A stretch of DNA of 64,000 bases, taken from assembly GCF_036884655.1 (NCBI RefSeq), contig NC_088327.1, forward strand, positions 10,922,501-10,986,500. The letters run 5' to 3'. Position 1 is the stretch's first letter. Each line of letters begins with the position of its first letter. The stretch comes from Musa acuminata AAA Group. Taxonomy: Eukaryota > Streptophyta > Magnoliopsida > Zingiberales > Musaceae. Positions 1 to 29,241 of the stretch are shown one piece after another. The position numbers and the translations under genes are program-made. The notes under the pieces are model-generated. The model searched no databases, was not told where the DNA came from, and saw only the letters and a list, made by a program, of their open reading frames with translations.

Positions 1-1400
1 CTTACGTTAATTATCATATAGAAATGGATAGATTATATTATGTTATGATCTTACTTCAATCTTTATTTTTTTTATCTAAAGTATTACTTATGTGTGGCGC
101 TTTGAATAAAAATGAAATTAATACAACATCAAAATTGACACATGAGCTTAAGTTTCTCATTTGTTTTCTTGATATACTCTTAAATGTTCATTACACCATT
201 GATATACTCATTAATATTTTTACACCCTTCATATGCTTCTAAATATTTTTACGCTATTGATATGCACCTAAATACTTCATACGCCATTGATATATGCACA
301 TAAATGTTTCATACGTCATTAATATATTTTAAAATACTTTTTACGCCATTGATATGCTCCTAACTACTCTTTACTTCATTATTATAAATAAAGTATATTT
401 TTAATAAAATAACATTTATGATTTTATATCTAATGAAATAATATCTATGAATTCATGTATCTGTGCCTTGCACCTTGATATTAAAATCATATGAACCGTC
501 ATCTCTAACCATTGATATGTTAGTCACTTACTGAGATTTGTAACTCACATTATTATTATATAAATTTTTTAAGTTAGTTTATCACTTATTGAAATGCTTG
601 AATTGGGTTGAGATAGTACAAAGCTAGAAGATTTTGGGTAAATATTTATAGGTTGATATATTGTTATTGTATAAATACATTTTACATGTAATGAAATATT
701 AACGATAAATCTGAATTGATATATTTTCTAAAAATTTAGAAGACCTCTCATGTTTAGAGTTTTAGAATATTAAGTTTAGTTTTATGACGATATGAACTTG
801 TGATAAATAGTTGGTCTTGTGATTATATAAATTAAATTTTTAAGTGGTGGTTGATGATTTTTTTTTAGTATATGTGAATAATGTTAGAATGTTCTTTTTA
901 GATTCTGTATTTGAATTGTTGATGAATTATAATATTTTTAATTTAAAATAAACTTATACCTCTTGAATACACTAATTGGGGAGTGTGAGATCTCTCCCCT
1001 TCTTTCCAATCACTCGACCTTTTCTAATCCTCCTTCTTCTCCTCTCTCCTTTTTCACTATCGTTTGCCCTTTCTTTCCATGATAGGTGGATAATGGGTAA
1101 TGACAAATGTAATGATGGCGACGATGAAAGAGGAGGATGATAGTTTGAGGTTTTTACGAATTAAAAATATTATTTAAGAAAAATAAAAAATAAGGATCTT
1201 GTACCCTCCATTCGTTGGATTTGCGAGGCCCTCCTTCATTCACGTCGAGTTCAAAAACGTATACTGTAGTACATAACAATATCAAAGAAATAGTCGTATT
1301 TGAATTATTTGGTAGATTTTTATTTAAACGGGAGGAAAGAAACCTCAACTTTTGGGTTCATGCGACCAGCCAAAGCGGACCGGCCCAGACCGAGGCGAGT
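1..1400. other. AT-rich intergenic DNA upstream of the DCP5-like gene
   Basis: Very AT-rich sequence without a credible coding region. The first 400 bases hold a degenerate short tandem repeat, listed separately. From about 1000 the base composition rises and becomes CT-rich towards the promoter of the DCP5-like gene. Nothing else is recognised. Confidence 0.6.
173..375. repeat. Degenerate minisatellite, unit about 35-45 bp
   Basis: A phrase of the type TACGCCATTGATATGC followed by a CCTAAATAC-like stretch recurs about five times (near 190, 252, 281, 324 and 341), with substitutions and small indels. It looks like a local tandem expansion that has since diverged. No coding meaning is seen. 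Confidence 0.55.
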
Positions 1401-1681
1401 TAGGAACCCTAATGCCGTGCGAGTTGGAATCCCAGTTATAAAAGGGGATCAAAGAGGGGTCAAACGGAGAATCGAAAGAGAGCATTCACCCTCATCCAAA
1501 GAGGTGAAAAACGGAAAGAAGGGGTTTCTTTTGGGTTGTGTAACCCCGCCCCAAATCCCAATCCAATCTCCCTCGTTCCCTCGCGTGGAAGGGAAGAGCC
1601 TCCTGTTTCCTTTCGATAGATCTCTCTCATCGCTCCTCTTGGCGGCCCCGGCTAGAAGCAGAGGCGGAGGCGGCGGCAGCG
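1400..1681 (+). promoter_or_regulatory. Core promoter and 5' UTR of the DCP5-like gene
   Basis: A telo-box-like AACCCTAA lies at 1405-1412, with a GGCCCA element just upstream (about 1382-1387). A good TATA box (TATAAAAGG) sits at 1437-1445. The stretch between the TATA box and the ATG at 1682 is GC-richer and CT-rich, as expected of a plant leader. Telo-box plus GGCCCA elements are typical of plant housekeeping and translation-related genes. The transcription start itself is inferred. Confidence 0.55.
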
Positions 1682-11928
<10,247 letters not shown>

Positions 11929-14273
11929 GCTAGAAGCTTCTAGAATTAATGCTGGTGCCAGCATGCTCCTCTTAGCTTAATCGGAGATGAAGAGACTGAT
12001 CAATGGACAGATCCATGCTTGGAATATAATTGTAGTTGGAGTTTGCTTTCATGCTTTTGTCTATTGCTCCAAAAATAAGCAGAAGCGGCCACAAGATGTG
12101 CGGTTTCACTTAATAGTACTGAGAAAACATCTTTGATGTGGTTCTGATGCATCCGTTGCTATTGTAGTTTTGTGTCACGTGGCAAAACCATCTTTCTGCA
12201 AAGTTTATCATCAGTTTACTTGAGTGCTTTGCATCCTGTTTTGGCCTTATTGATCCTTTGTTGTGTTAAAAAGGATGTGGTGTCATCAAAATGGTTTCCT
12301 TTTTCTTGTGCTGTGTTCATTATGCTGCCACTTTAGTGCATCATGGAATAACATGTTTTTTAAGTATTGTTTACAAGAATTTTAGATATAATGTGCATGT
12401 TTCTTTAGTTCTACACCTGTTTTCATCTCAATTGACACCCCGAGTTCCAATTGGCTAGTGCTTTTGGGAGTTCTCGTTGATGGCTGTATTTTGATGTAGC
12501 TTTAACGAGTTTCTTTACTGAATTGATATTGATATTTGAATATAAAGACGCAATATGGGTCGAAAAAGTAAAGTTACACCTACAACGCGTTGGCAGCCGA
12601 TGATGGCACACGAGTGCCACTGTAATCAAGGGGCCCATGTTAAGAAGTGTTCGTAACCAGTGCACTCGCCTTACTTTACTAGAACAACGTGATATCAATG
12701 ATTGCCCGAGTACTGATGCATGGTTCTGGAAAAGCATGATGCGTCTCTCATGCCCTCTGAGGTGATGTGTGATAAGGGGTTTTTTGAGTTGTATATGGCG
12801 GAAGAGACTAACTCGGATTTAGGATTAATTCACAAAAGTACTGGTCAAAATAAAATGTCATCGATCGATTCACATGAAAGAACTTTTGGAGATGTATAAT
12901 TATTCAACGCTATTTATTGCTGAAAGACGAACTGCAGCTTACCTATCACATGAGCGGAGCGGAAACTTGACACGTTACTACTGGCTCGATGGGATCATCT
13001 GCGGTAGTCTTCACATGCAAAAGTCTGCAGTCAAGAAAAATCCCCGAGTGTGTCATCGATACATAGATTTGATCCGAACAAGTTAGAATGAATGAAATAG
13101 CGGCTCTCTTTTTCCATATTATATTGCTCATCGCAAGTTTCCTCACATCGTCCATCCCATATACTAAATGCAACCGAGCACGATGGCCGAGTAATTATTA
13201 TTATTTTTCTTTTTGCAAATAATTAGAGCGTTTTACACATAAATTTTATTTTAAGATTTATCACGAATGATATATCTGATTGGCTTCTTGAGACGAACAA
13301 ATCACGTCAGGCTGGACTTGCCATCCAAAAATCTACCGCACCGAATCATTAAATGATAATATAGTCGAGTTAGATGGCCTTTCGCCGCTTGTCAAATCAC
13401 GTGCCATGTCGTGACATGATGGGATCAGATGGCGGTGCTTCCCGTCGCGATGGGACGGTAGGTCCGTGCCGCCGAACTGCACCAAGATAATCTACCCAAA
13501 TTTCCCTACCGTGTCGGTTTGTGGCTGAGATTCGAAAGCAGAAGTGGGTCCCCCGCATAACACAGAGCCCTCCTCTCCACATATTCTTCTTTTCTGTTCT
13601 GTTCCTAGGCAGGTTGGAGGCGCTGCCACGTTACATTTTCTCGATAACCCAATGGTCGCTCCCCACGTGGCAGCCCGCACGCCGTTTGATTTCGTCTGGC
13701 TTCTTCTCCCGAGTAATCTTATCTTACACGCGACGCCCTCCTAAAACTATAAATATCGACACAGCTATTGTCGTCATTATAATCTCGCCGACACACAAAT
13801 CAAATGAGATGAATATAGAGGCTTCTTCAGCAACAGAACACTCTTTGTCTCTCGTCCAACCAAATGGTGTTTGTTCTACAGAACGAACATACGAGGGAGG
13901 GAATTCGCAATGAATTATGTGTAATTATCCACGAAAACAAGATCGCAACTCCCCTCCGCATGCAAAAGTTGCACTGGGCTCCTCAAAATATGACGTCGAG
14001 AACAAATGGTACAACTTCGAGGGGTGTTGGTGCATAAAATAACTCTTCGAGCAGGAAGTCGTCCTTGTTCTTCTGCTTCGAATCAGGTATTTATCTGAGG
14101 ACAAAGAGAGGGAGGCTGCGAGGGGGGAGGGCTTGGCGACTGGGGAGGCGAGATGAGCGAGGGTTGAAGAGAGAGCACGGGCATTCAATGCCGCGATCGC
14201 CTCGGCCCCACCTCGATTCCACCATCGCTGAAGCCTTCGCATCTCCGTTGTCGACGCTGACGCCGCCTTTTTT
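11929..14273. other. Intergenic: DCP5 3' UTR and MAP kinase upstream region
   Basis: The first few hundred bases after the DCP5 stop are T-rich and probably 3' UTR. The rest has no convincing gene. Possible regulatory elements for the MAP kinase gene are a perfect G-box CCACGTGG at 13663-13670, another CACGTG near 13396, and a TATA-like TATAAATA at 13748-13755. The TATA-like site is about 520 bp before the ATG, which implies a long leader or an unseen 5' UTR intron. Confidence 0.45.
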
Positions 14274-20153
<5,880 letters not shown>

Positions 20154-22322
20154 TGCCACAAATGCTACGAATACTCGGTTGACTACAGTCATCTTAACTA
20201 CATTGGTTTGCATACTATGTTCCAGCCTTGAGGAGTTTGACACACGAAAAGCTCAGGTTTTATTTAACGCCAGGCAATAGTTGCTATGTTGCCAACTTCA
20301 CCTATTCTTTTCTAGGTTGTGACCCACAAATTAACATGGCTCTGTATTAGATATTTAATGTTCATTGGGGGATCGATCACCTGTCAGGTCCTGTTGATTT
20401 TTCCTGCTGCGAATGCTCTCCAGGGAGCTTCATGTTGAAGAGCCAATATCCTGTAATTGTATCATTGGTGCTAAAAGAAAAACTCGTCAGGCCACATTGT
20501 GGACAGGAAATTGGGATTATTTTGTCATTTACAAAATGTACTGTATGTTGCATGTCTTCTAGTCATTTATTACTTTTGATGATGACCCGATGCTGCTCGT
20601 GTCCTGTCACTTCTACATAAGTACTTGAAAGGGTACAATTCGTATGGGATGATTAACCTATTTCCTCTTTTGATTTTATAAACTAACTCATTTTCATCCT
20701 CGTTCGAGTAAATTGGATATGTGACTTATCCACCCGTTCTAACGTTATAAACCTAAAGCTTGCTATTAATAATTCTTATTTTGCTATCGACAAACCTCTT
20801 ATTGTGGATTATTTTTTTATAAAAATAATAAATATATAATTTTATTATTTATAGCTCATTTATTTTCATGAAATATATAACCATGCTAATTATATATTAA
20901 TCATTATAATTAATTACTTTTAGTATTTCAATTTTTATATTTTTAAAAATTATATTAATATCTTTATATTAATATTTTTATATTTATGAAAGTAAAACGT
21001 TTAATCTATTCCCACGTCATGATGTTAATGAGAAAATATCATAAAATTATCTGTTGATTCTATTTCACTTCAGTTTATCACTGCGCATTAACGATATTAA
21101 ATATTTTATTTTTATAAATATAGATATTTTAATATAATTTTTAAAAATATATGATCGAAATATTAAAAATAATTAATTATAAAAAATATATAATTAGTCC
21201 AAGACAATACGATCAGAACAGTAAGAACCCAACGCCAAATAGATAAACTAAGATCCATCAAAATGGTGATTTAAACTAGCATGACGAAAACTATGTGTTC
21301 TATTGTCGTCTTCGCATGATTCACGCATGATGCAACGAAATATATGGGTTTCCAAGCATGTGTTGTCTGTCTGTGGACTTTCAATGCTAAGTAGGACAAT
21401 GATTGGACTTGAATAGCGAGACACACACAGATGCTGCTGCATCGGCAGCGAGGATCTATCTTTAGCTCACCAATGGCGGCCATTTGGAGCCCAACAATTG
21501 CTTGATAGCCACGTCAGGTTCTACACATAAAATTCAGGAATTGCTGGGCGGCGTGTTCATCTCATCTTCTGCTGAAGCCGAGTATCGACTTCGCTGTCAG
21601 TTTCGTCACCCACCACCACCACCGCCACCGCCACCGCCACTCGTTTGCTACCGACTCTTCCACTCCCTAAAGGCGAAAAGAACTTTGTCATCGCCTCCTC
21701 GTCAACAATAGCCGCTGCTTCCGCCCTACTGGGAAAGAAGATCCAAGCATTAGCGTGCCCTTAAAGAGGTGGTGCTCATAATTTGCAATTCAAGAGGCAC
21801 CTTCGTCCTCCCCCTGCCTCTCTGTTCTCTTCTCAGGTGACCCTTGTGTCTCTGTTTTCTTCTTTGACTGAAGCCCGTCAAACTTGTATGCATGCGGTGA
21901 GTTCCAGGATCTAAGCCAACGATGCTATCTGGTCTACCTCTTTCTGCTTGTGCTCCTCCTACCAGAACCGGTTCGGAAGTACTGATACTGATCGACTCAG
22001 CGCCACCAACCTCGACGCGGAAGCCAATTCGATGAAGATGGCGATAAGCGTTCTCCAAGTTGCTAATCGGTCGCATCGCCGCTTGATGAATTCGCCTCCA
22101 CAAACAAACACCACCGATGGAGGTTGGCCTATTACTGCTTCCACCTTCCGCATGATCTCTGTACCGGACAGACTGATGACGAGCCCTCTTAATTGAGAGA
22201 CCATGATTCTTTCGTATATGCTTCTGTTGCATGACTGTGTGGTATTACTACTGGATTTGGGATTGACAATATTGATATGACTTGGAACAGCAGGGAGCCA
22301 AAAGAAATCGAGTTCATCCGCA
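20154..22322. other. Intergenic region between the MAP kinase and receptor-kinase genes
   Basis: The first 500 bases are probably MAP kinase 3' UTR. An AT-rich inverted repeat follows (listed separately). From 21400 to 22300 the sequence is less AT-rich, with a (CCACCG)n stretch near 21610. This is where the ectodomain of the downstream receptor kinase would be expected. I find no lectin, PAN or DUF26 signature in any frame, only short fragments such as DHDSFVYASVA read near 22201-22233, which might be a remnant. Confidence 0.5.
20886..21197. repeat. AT-rich inverted repeat, MITE-like, about 312 bp
   Basis: The left arm (about 20886-20995) and right arm (about 21095-21197) are inverted copies. 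Outer ends read CTAATTATATATT on the left and, as reverse complement, on the right. Inner parts also match, for example TTTTTAAAAATTATATTAA. The two arms enclose about 100 bp. The ends are bordered by TA, compatible with a TA target duplication. No transposase or known family was recognised. Confidence 0.55.
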
Positions 22323-23903
22323 ATGCCAATCATGGTGTCGATTCTTGTAGTGGTCATCGTCGGCGCTTTGATCTACTGCATATATTGCTGGAGGTGGAGA
22401 AGACGCAACGGTAGACACCACCCAATGATTCCAATGTAATTTGCCATTCTGGTCAGTTTCTTAACGTTCTTCGTGGATGCATTAGCTGTGAGAAGAGCTC
22501 AGATCGAGAACCTAGGTCCCATATCAAGCTCAGACCTGTCCGTGATCGATCTTTCCACAATAGAGGCAGCCACGGATAACTTCTCCGAGGTCAAGAAACT
22601 CGGTGAAGGTGGATTCGGCCCTGTATACAGAGTAACGAGTCTCTCTCCTGGGATGAGTGCATGGTTTGATATATCGATACTGTTCTTCCCATGGTGACTG
22701 ACCGCTTGCTTGAAAATCCACAGGCGGTGCTCCGTGGAGGACAGGAAGTTGCTGTTAAGAGGCTGTCGACGAAATCCAGGCAAGGTAATGTGGAGTTCAA
22801 GAATGAGGTGCAGCTGATTGCGAAACTCCAGCACCGGAATCTTGTGAGATTGTTGGGTTGCTGCGTGGAGAGGGATGAGAAGCTTCTCATCTATGAATAC
22901 CTTCCCAATAGGAGTCTGGACGCCTTCCTATTTGGTTCGTGAATCCACTGCTCTCGTATCGCATGGTAATAGAAATTTGGATCTCATATTTGGCGTCGGT
23001 TTGGCTTGTCCAGATCCGAGCAGGAGGTCTCAGTTGGACTGGCGGAGGCGATACGTCATCGTTGTGGGAGTGGCGAGGGGGCTTCTCTACCTCCACGAGG
23101 ACTCCATGCTCAGGGTCATTCACAGGGACCTGAAAGCCAGCAATGTTTTGCTGGACAACAGGATGAACCCCAAGATATCGGACTTCGGCATGGCAAAGAT
23201 CTTCGAGGGAGAAGACCACGAAGTCAACACGGGCAAAGTCGTGGGAACCTAGTAAGTGTGATTTGCAGCAGCAAGCCATCGTCGAACACAGGTAGCTGTA
23301 GTCGCTGTCCGTCGATCTAATCTTTCTCCGTAACAGTGGCTATGTGGCTCCGGAGTACGCGATGCAAGGTACGTTCTCTGTGAAGTCCGACGTCTTCAGC
23401 TTTGGGGTTCTCCTGCTAGAGATTCTGAGCGGGGAGAGGAACGGGGGATCACACGTTCAGCGACATGGCCAGACACTCCTCAGACATGTATGCTCCACCA
23501 GTCTCTTTCCTCCTCCTCCTCTTCTTCTATCCGTAGCAATACGAACGGTGTGTTGAAGGCTGGTTCTGTTGATGGGAAGGCATGGGAGCTGTGGGACGAT
23601 GACAGAGCCTCGGAGTTCATGGATCCATCGCTGGGAGACTGCTACCCTACGAACGAAGCAAGCCGCTGCTTCCACGTCGGGTTGCTGTGCGTGCAGGAGA
23701 ACCCGGAAGACCGACCCACCATCTCGTCGGTGCTGGTGATGTTGAAGAGCGAACAGATGCCGCTGCCGCCGCCGAATGAGCCGCCATCCTTCACGAGGCT
23801 GAGGACGACTCCCGACTCCCGCAAGTCCTCCGCTGCAAGATCTGATTCACCCACAATGCATTCTCTGAATCAGGTGACCGTCACGTCCATCGATCCACGG
23901 TAG
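22323..23903 (+). CDS. Receptor-like kinase of the SD1/CRK type lacking an ectodomain
   Basis: Six exons: 22323-22410, 22486-22631, 22734 is not used; exon 3 is 22724-22934, then 23014-23251, 23337-23487 and 23580-23903, together 385 aa with matching phases. The first exon encodes a transmembrane helix (residues about 4-22, [18 protein letters not shown]) and a basic stop-transfer WRWRRRN. The kinase domain has GEGGFGPV (69-76), K90 in [15 protein letters not shown] (D187), DFG (205-207), GYVAPEYA and [16 protein letters not shown]. The C-terminus [12 protein letters not shown] is typical of SD1 G-type lectin and cysteine-rich receptor kinases, as is the exon pattern. The frame stays open upstream of residue 1 as [10 protein letters not shown], a usual juxtamembrane sequence, so a 5' exon probably existed. 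None is recognisable before the end of the MAP kinase gene. It is either a truncated gene or a relic with an intact kinase; the start given is only the first in-frame ATG. Confidence 0.75.
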
Positions 23904-26900
23904 CACCCGATCCATCGATTCACGTGGGCGAACATTTTGGCCGCAACTTTTGAGCGTCATCGAATCAGTTTGCACGAGTAAACAACATGTTCGATTGCAT
24001 GTAATAGATAGATTCGCTGCACTTCGCATTGGATCTTAAAAGTGATCTTGACACTGCACTCCCTTCTCGGTCGGTGGTCGAGCTTAAGCAGATTAATTCC
24101 AGGAAGTAGCTTGATAATAACACACTGCAAAAAGCAAAAAAAAAAGAGCTTGATTATTTAGCATTTTGAATTAAAGCATAGCATCACATCTATCCTCTTC
24201 TTTGAACTTCTTAATTGTTGTGTGTGTGTGTCATCCCGGGAATCTTTTCTTGGATGATGATGACATGAACAAAGTTGGTGGGGATTGCTGTCATGTCATG
24301 TCGTTATTATAACGACGTGTAAACGAGAGCATCTTTCAAGGAAAAAAGGACGCATTTTTATATATAAATAATGGAGGGTAAATCCCTTCTCTTATGACTG
24401 CCGTCTCCACTAGAATTGAAGTTTATTTTTTTTTTCCAAAAAAAATATATAAATTTTTATTGATGGAAAAAAAAAAAATCTGTCGCGTCAAAGCGAATCA
24501 AAAAATCTAAGTCCAAAGAAAATGAATTCCTCCATATATCTAAAAATTTATTAATCCGAGCACGAGTGACGAACCGCATAGTTTTATAATAGATATTAAG
24601 TAGAAAATATCTCTAACAATATCAAGAATTCTTCAAAGGAAAAGAAATTGTCTACTAAGAATCTCGACCATTATCATAGAGTCTGATTCGATGCCAATCT
24701 AAGTCATTTCAAAAATAGCTTTTTGTCTCGCATGGTAAAATACCTACAACCCAAAATAACAACACAAGCATCATCATATATATCCTCAGTTGATATATAT
24801 GATAGCGTGTTCCAAAAGGAAGACGCAACGTCCGTTTATTTGTGGATCAACAATGTAAATGAATATTATTTTTGTGTGGTCATTGTCACACAAGGGACAT
24901 ATGCCCCTCCCAGCCACTTGCTATGTCACTACCAAGTCTTGCTCTGAAATATTCCTTTTTGGCCTAAGGAAAAAAGGTCAAATCCCAAATATCTTTAAAT
25001 GATAAAAGTATGTCCCATAATGTGGAGGTCCATGTCCAGTTGAATCATCAAGAACCTGGGTTGGTTCTAATCACTTTCAGCCTTGCTAAAGGTTAAGATG
25101 AGTAAACAGGATGTCAATGTCATGGGTTGCCTTATTCATCTCATTGCTAGCTAGATTCCCCTTATTACGATTGGTTCCTAATTCCTATTGACTTGAAAGA
25201 TAAATGCGGGACAAAAGTCTAGCATGTCGAACATGATTGCGTGCTTTAATAGTCCACCAAGAAGGACAAATAAGATGGATATGAAAGCATGTGGTTTGAA
25301 ATGCTTAATAGGAGGTCACATACCATGATGACGTAGTAAGTTGAGAAGAGCAAGCGAGCCTTGGATCGAGCGTCGAATAATTACCTCGTTGCCTATAGAT
25401 TGAATCTGAAGAAAGCAACAGAGGTAAACTTGTTCTTACTCTGTATATGCCCAAGTAGCTGCATATCCCTACAAATTTTGCAGAAAAAACTATTTTAGTT
25501 TCACAGAATGACATGTATCGGATATAGAAATTTAATGGCCAGTCGCGCCGATGCATTCCCTTCCATAGCTCATTTCAATTTGAAGTTCTTTCATTTTATG
25601 CCTAAATTGAGCATCAAGAAAATATAAATCCATTGAAACATTGCTGCTCGTCCAGTTCAAAACTTCACTTGCTAATTGACAAGATCTTATACATTATGTA
25701 AAACCATATGCCTATAAAAATTTACCAGCTATTGCTCTCAGAATTGTACCAACAATTCCTTTGCTCTCACGCTCATCTTGTCTTCAGAACCAACAATCTA
25801 TGCCTAATGTTCTCCAACAGCCATCAGTTACATAATATAGGAACCAGGTATTCCCAAGCGCTCACGAGTTTCCTTTCCTCTCCACCAGAAACAGAGGAAA
25901 ACTTTATTCTTTCCTACTTGTCTAAGGTAATTAGCTAGTTTACGTAATCGTATTTCTCGCATGATGGGTTATTGTTTCTTCCACTAAGAGTTTGACATCT
26001 TAAATCCACAAGAAAAAAGAAGCTCCATGTCAAAGTAAGCCAACAAAACACAAGGATCAAAATAAGGAAAGATGATTGCCAAAGATTTCACTAGAGACAT
26101 GAACATAAAACATGATCAACAGAATGACCAATAAGAAATATACAAAAGATAAGCAATTGAGATCTTTTTAAAGTGAAAATTAGTGTAAGAAAGCAACTTA
26201 AAGTGTCAAAGAAATTATTAAAATCTCCAAGTTGATGTTCCAAGATTCCCAATCATGAATAGAAGGTATGACATCCCAGAACAAACTGTCAAACAAGGCA
26301 GAGTAAACCAGTGAAAGCACAAACAAGGTTACATCCCTTCCCACGATAGTCGAGTAGAAACTCTAAATGCAAATCCTTGAGAGTTATATTTATCGGTCCA
26401 TGTTTTCATGTTTCCAGTCTGTATCATAATGACACAAGCAAGCACCATAAGTAGCTTCATGCTATTTACCAGCAGAATATTATGTAATTTAATTTAGTTC
26501 CATCATGAGGCCAACATACAACAAAACAACATAACTACCTGAAAATAGATCTAACCAAATCAAAGTGCCAAAGATTATCAATCAATGATGTGCTTTACCC
26601 AGCATTGTTCCAGGAAAGCACAAGGTGATTTTCACCATAGGAAGGCCATCGGATACAAAACTCTGAACATTCAAATCAGTAATAACTGTCCAAACCATGA
26701 AGAATATAAGGAAACAAACCAAAACGAAATATAATAAAAAGATCCTTGAGATAGTTACTTTATTAAAGTTTTGGCATATTAGAAAGCCACAAGATTCTGA
26801 TGCTCTTGCCAGCTTTGAAACACTGTCATTCCTTGTGCTTGTTATTGAAAGAGGACATAGATGCCTTGTTGAGCACAGTTCTTGACATGACCAATATATC

Positions 26901-28079
26901 GGTACTAAATTTTAGCCGTTTGCTTCACTGTCATCTAGTGCTTCTACTTTCAAACTCGCCCCTAAAAGAAGGGACTTTCTGTTATGGATGGATTTCAATT
27001 AGTTATCCACCTTTCTCATAAGCACTTTAATTTATTCCTACATCATTCATGATCTTTAGGGAAGGTGGAAGGTGACTTGGAGAGTCGAACTTCGTTACTA
27101 GCTTCTCACAATATCCTTTCCAAAAATTATTGTTTCCCCATATGCATATCGCTTGTCCAGATAGCACAATATTAGCATGGTTACGTCCCTACAATCAATC
27201 AGCAAAAAAAAGGGCTAGCACCGCAATGTCTTCTAGTGCAAGCTCCTGCAAGCCTCAGCCCAACTCCTGAGATCCTATCGAGCACAAATTACCATTAACA
27301 ATCGTCCACCCACCATCTGCACGTTCCAAATCATTTTCTAAATGAAATACAAGTCCTGGTTAGATCTTGATTTTCATTCAATATTGCAAGTGGAAGGTCT
27401 TTGCCAATTAATACTCTGCAACTTCAGCAAAACAATTATCTTTAGATTATGAAGTGAGAAAAAAAAAAAAGGCAATCAAAATTATCTTCAGATTATCAAA
27501 AATTATACTAGAGCATGTGATCAGCAAGCCACAGTATAGCCATTGCGCTACGGAAATCAAAATCTCCTATTACAATCATATGTTTTTCATCTAAATATCA
27601 CAGTTCATCATGATGAATGCTGGTGAAAACTTTGGCATGCTCTGAAATATGTTTGGAGTGCTTGGTTCACTTGTATCCGGTGATGTTGAACATTCCAACA
27701 CATGCTTGCTGTATGCAATCCAACATGTCTACAGCAGTAGCAAAGTCTCCGTATGCATTACCTAATGGGACATGGATCTATCCTAAATCAAGGTGCTTAT
27801 TTCCTACAGAAGGAACCCCTTAAACATGAATCTATCCCAAACCAAGGTGCTAAAATTAGCTTAGATCCAACAACAATCTCAATGAGCAGGGTGACTTATA
27901 ATTTCTTTCAAATGAATAGCAGCTCATGTAGAACTTCAGAATATAACATATCCCTCAAATTGGCTGTTAGCAGGAAAAATATCATTTTTTTGTAACCGAG
28001 CTTCCTAGCGATTAATCGATCAATAAAATCTAAATAAATAAGAAACGAGATCTAAGCTCCAACAAGCAGTTATAACAAA

Positions 28080-28625
28080 AGAGCTAGGATCGCCCTAAAG
28101 CAGAAGCAAAGGAATCGCAGATTTACCGCAAAAAAGCCCACCTTTCATCGACAAGCCGAGAAAAAACCACAAGAGAGTAACACTACCAGAGAACAAGGTT
28201 CGATGGAAGACCCTAATCCAATCGCGAGCCTTCCTTTTTCGCCAAGTATTCTCGAATTCACTTGATGCAAGTGGGGAAGCAAGCCAGCCAAAGCGGGGGG
28301 AGGGCGGACCGGATAAGGCGTCGGCAGCGGCGGAATCCGGCGGCCTAACCCCGACTGATCGGTTCCCGACCTGCACCAAGCGAGCCCGAGAGTGTGGCGA
28401 CGAGCACGGAGGGAATGGTTAATTTAATGCACATTCATCATACGCTTGCGGTGGCCGACTCGAACTGGGGGAAGAAGCGGGCGATGGAGGCGGACTTAAA
28501 GAAGCGAGGGCGGCACCGGTGAGGAGCGCAGGGCGGAAGGGTATATTCGTCCATCCACCCCTCTCGCGAGCCAACTCGACGTCGATCCACTTGTCGTCGT
28601 CACGTGGCCATGTCCACATCACGTG
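28080..28625 (-). other. GC-rich block resembling a minus-strand promoter/first exon
   Basis: Read on the minus strand, a G-box-like GGCCACGTGAC (near 28600) is followed by GC-rich sequence that changes abruptly near 28080 to AT- and T-rich DNA, like a 5' exon passing into an intron. A 94-codon open frame (28379-28095) has no recognisable domain. No downstream coding exons were found on the minus strand to 25300. It could be a non-coding transcript, or the 5' end of a gene whose body was lost. Confidence 0.25.
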
Positions 28626-29209
28626 GGCTCTCCTGCTCGTTGGCAGTGGGATTCTGATCTCTTCCTTCTTTTTCTTTTAACTCTGTCAGGAACACATTTC
28701 CTCATGATTAATCCACAATTAATCCCAACCCTCCTTCCTCTAATCAAAGCTTACGTGTCGAAGGTTGATGATGTGATTCGTCTGGAATTTTTATTTTTTT
28801 TAGATTTTCTGAATTCTTTATTGTTTGGAAAATCAATCCAATTCTTTATTCTTTTCCTAATGGCAGCTAAATCGATGCTTCCCTGAATTGAGAATCCTAA
28901 AGCATGAAAGAAAAGAAATAGAGAGCGTTGTGACGACGTCAATCGTAGGAACAATAAATCAGAAGAGGTGTGTCGACGAAGGAAACTCCGAAGGTCGCAT
29001 TCGGCCATCGGAAAGGGAACCCTTTGCCACCTTTCTCATCCTCTTAAAGCTACCCCACACAGCATATAAAAGGCCTTTATACCAAATGAACAATAAGAGT
29101 TAGGGGGAAAGAAAAAGCAACGATAATTTTGATATCGCTTTATCAAAGCGATAGGATCCAAGATTTGGACGGCATAAAGTCACGGAGCATATTTGGGTGA
29201 GACATTCTT

Positions 29210-29210
<1 letters not shown>

Positions 29211-29239
<29 letters not shown>
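29211..29239. repeat. (GA)n microsatellite
   Basis: About 14 GA units in intergenic DNA. Confidence 0.9.

Positions 29240-29241
<2 letters not shown>

Noticed and set aside
24400..25560. LINE reverse-transcriptase-like phrases on the minus strand
   Set aside because: Only one short zinc-binding-like phrase is readable; too weak for a separate feature.
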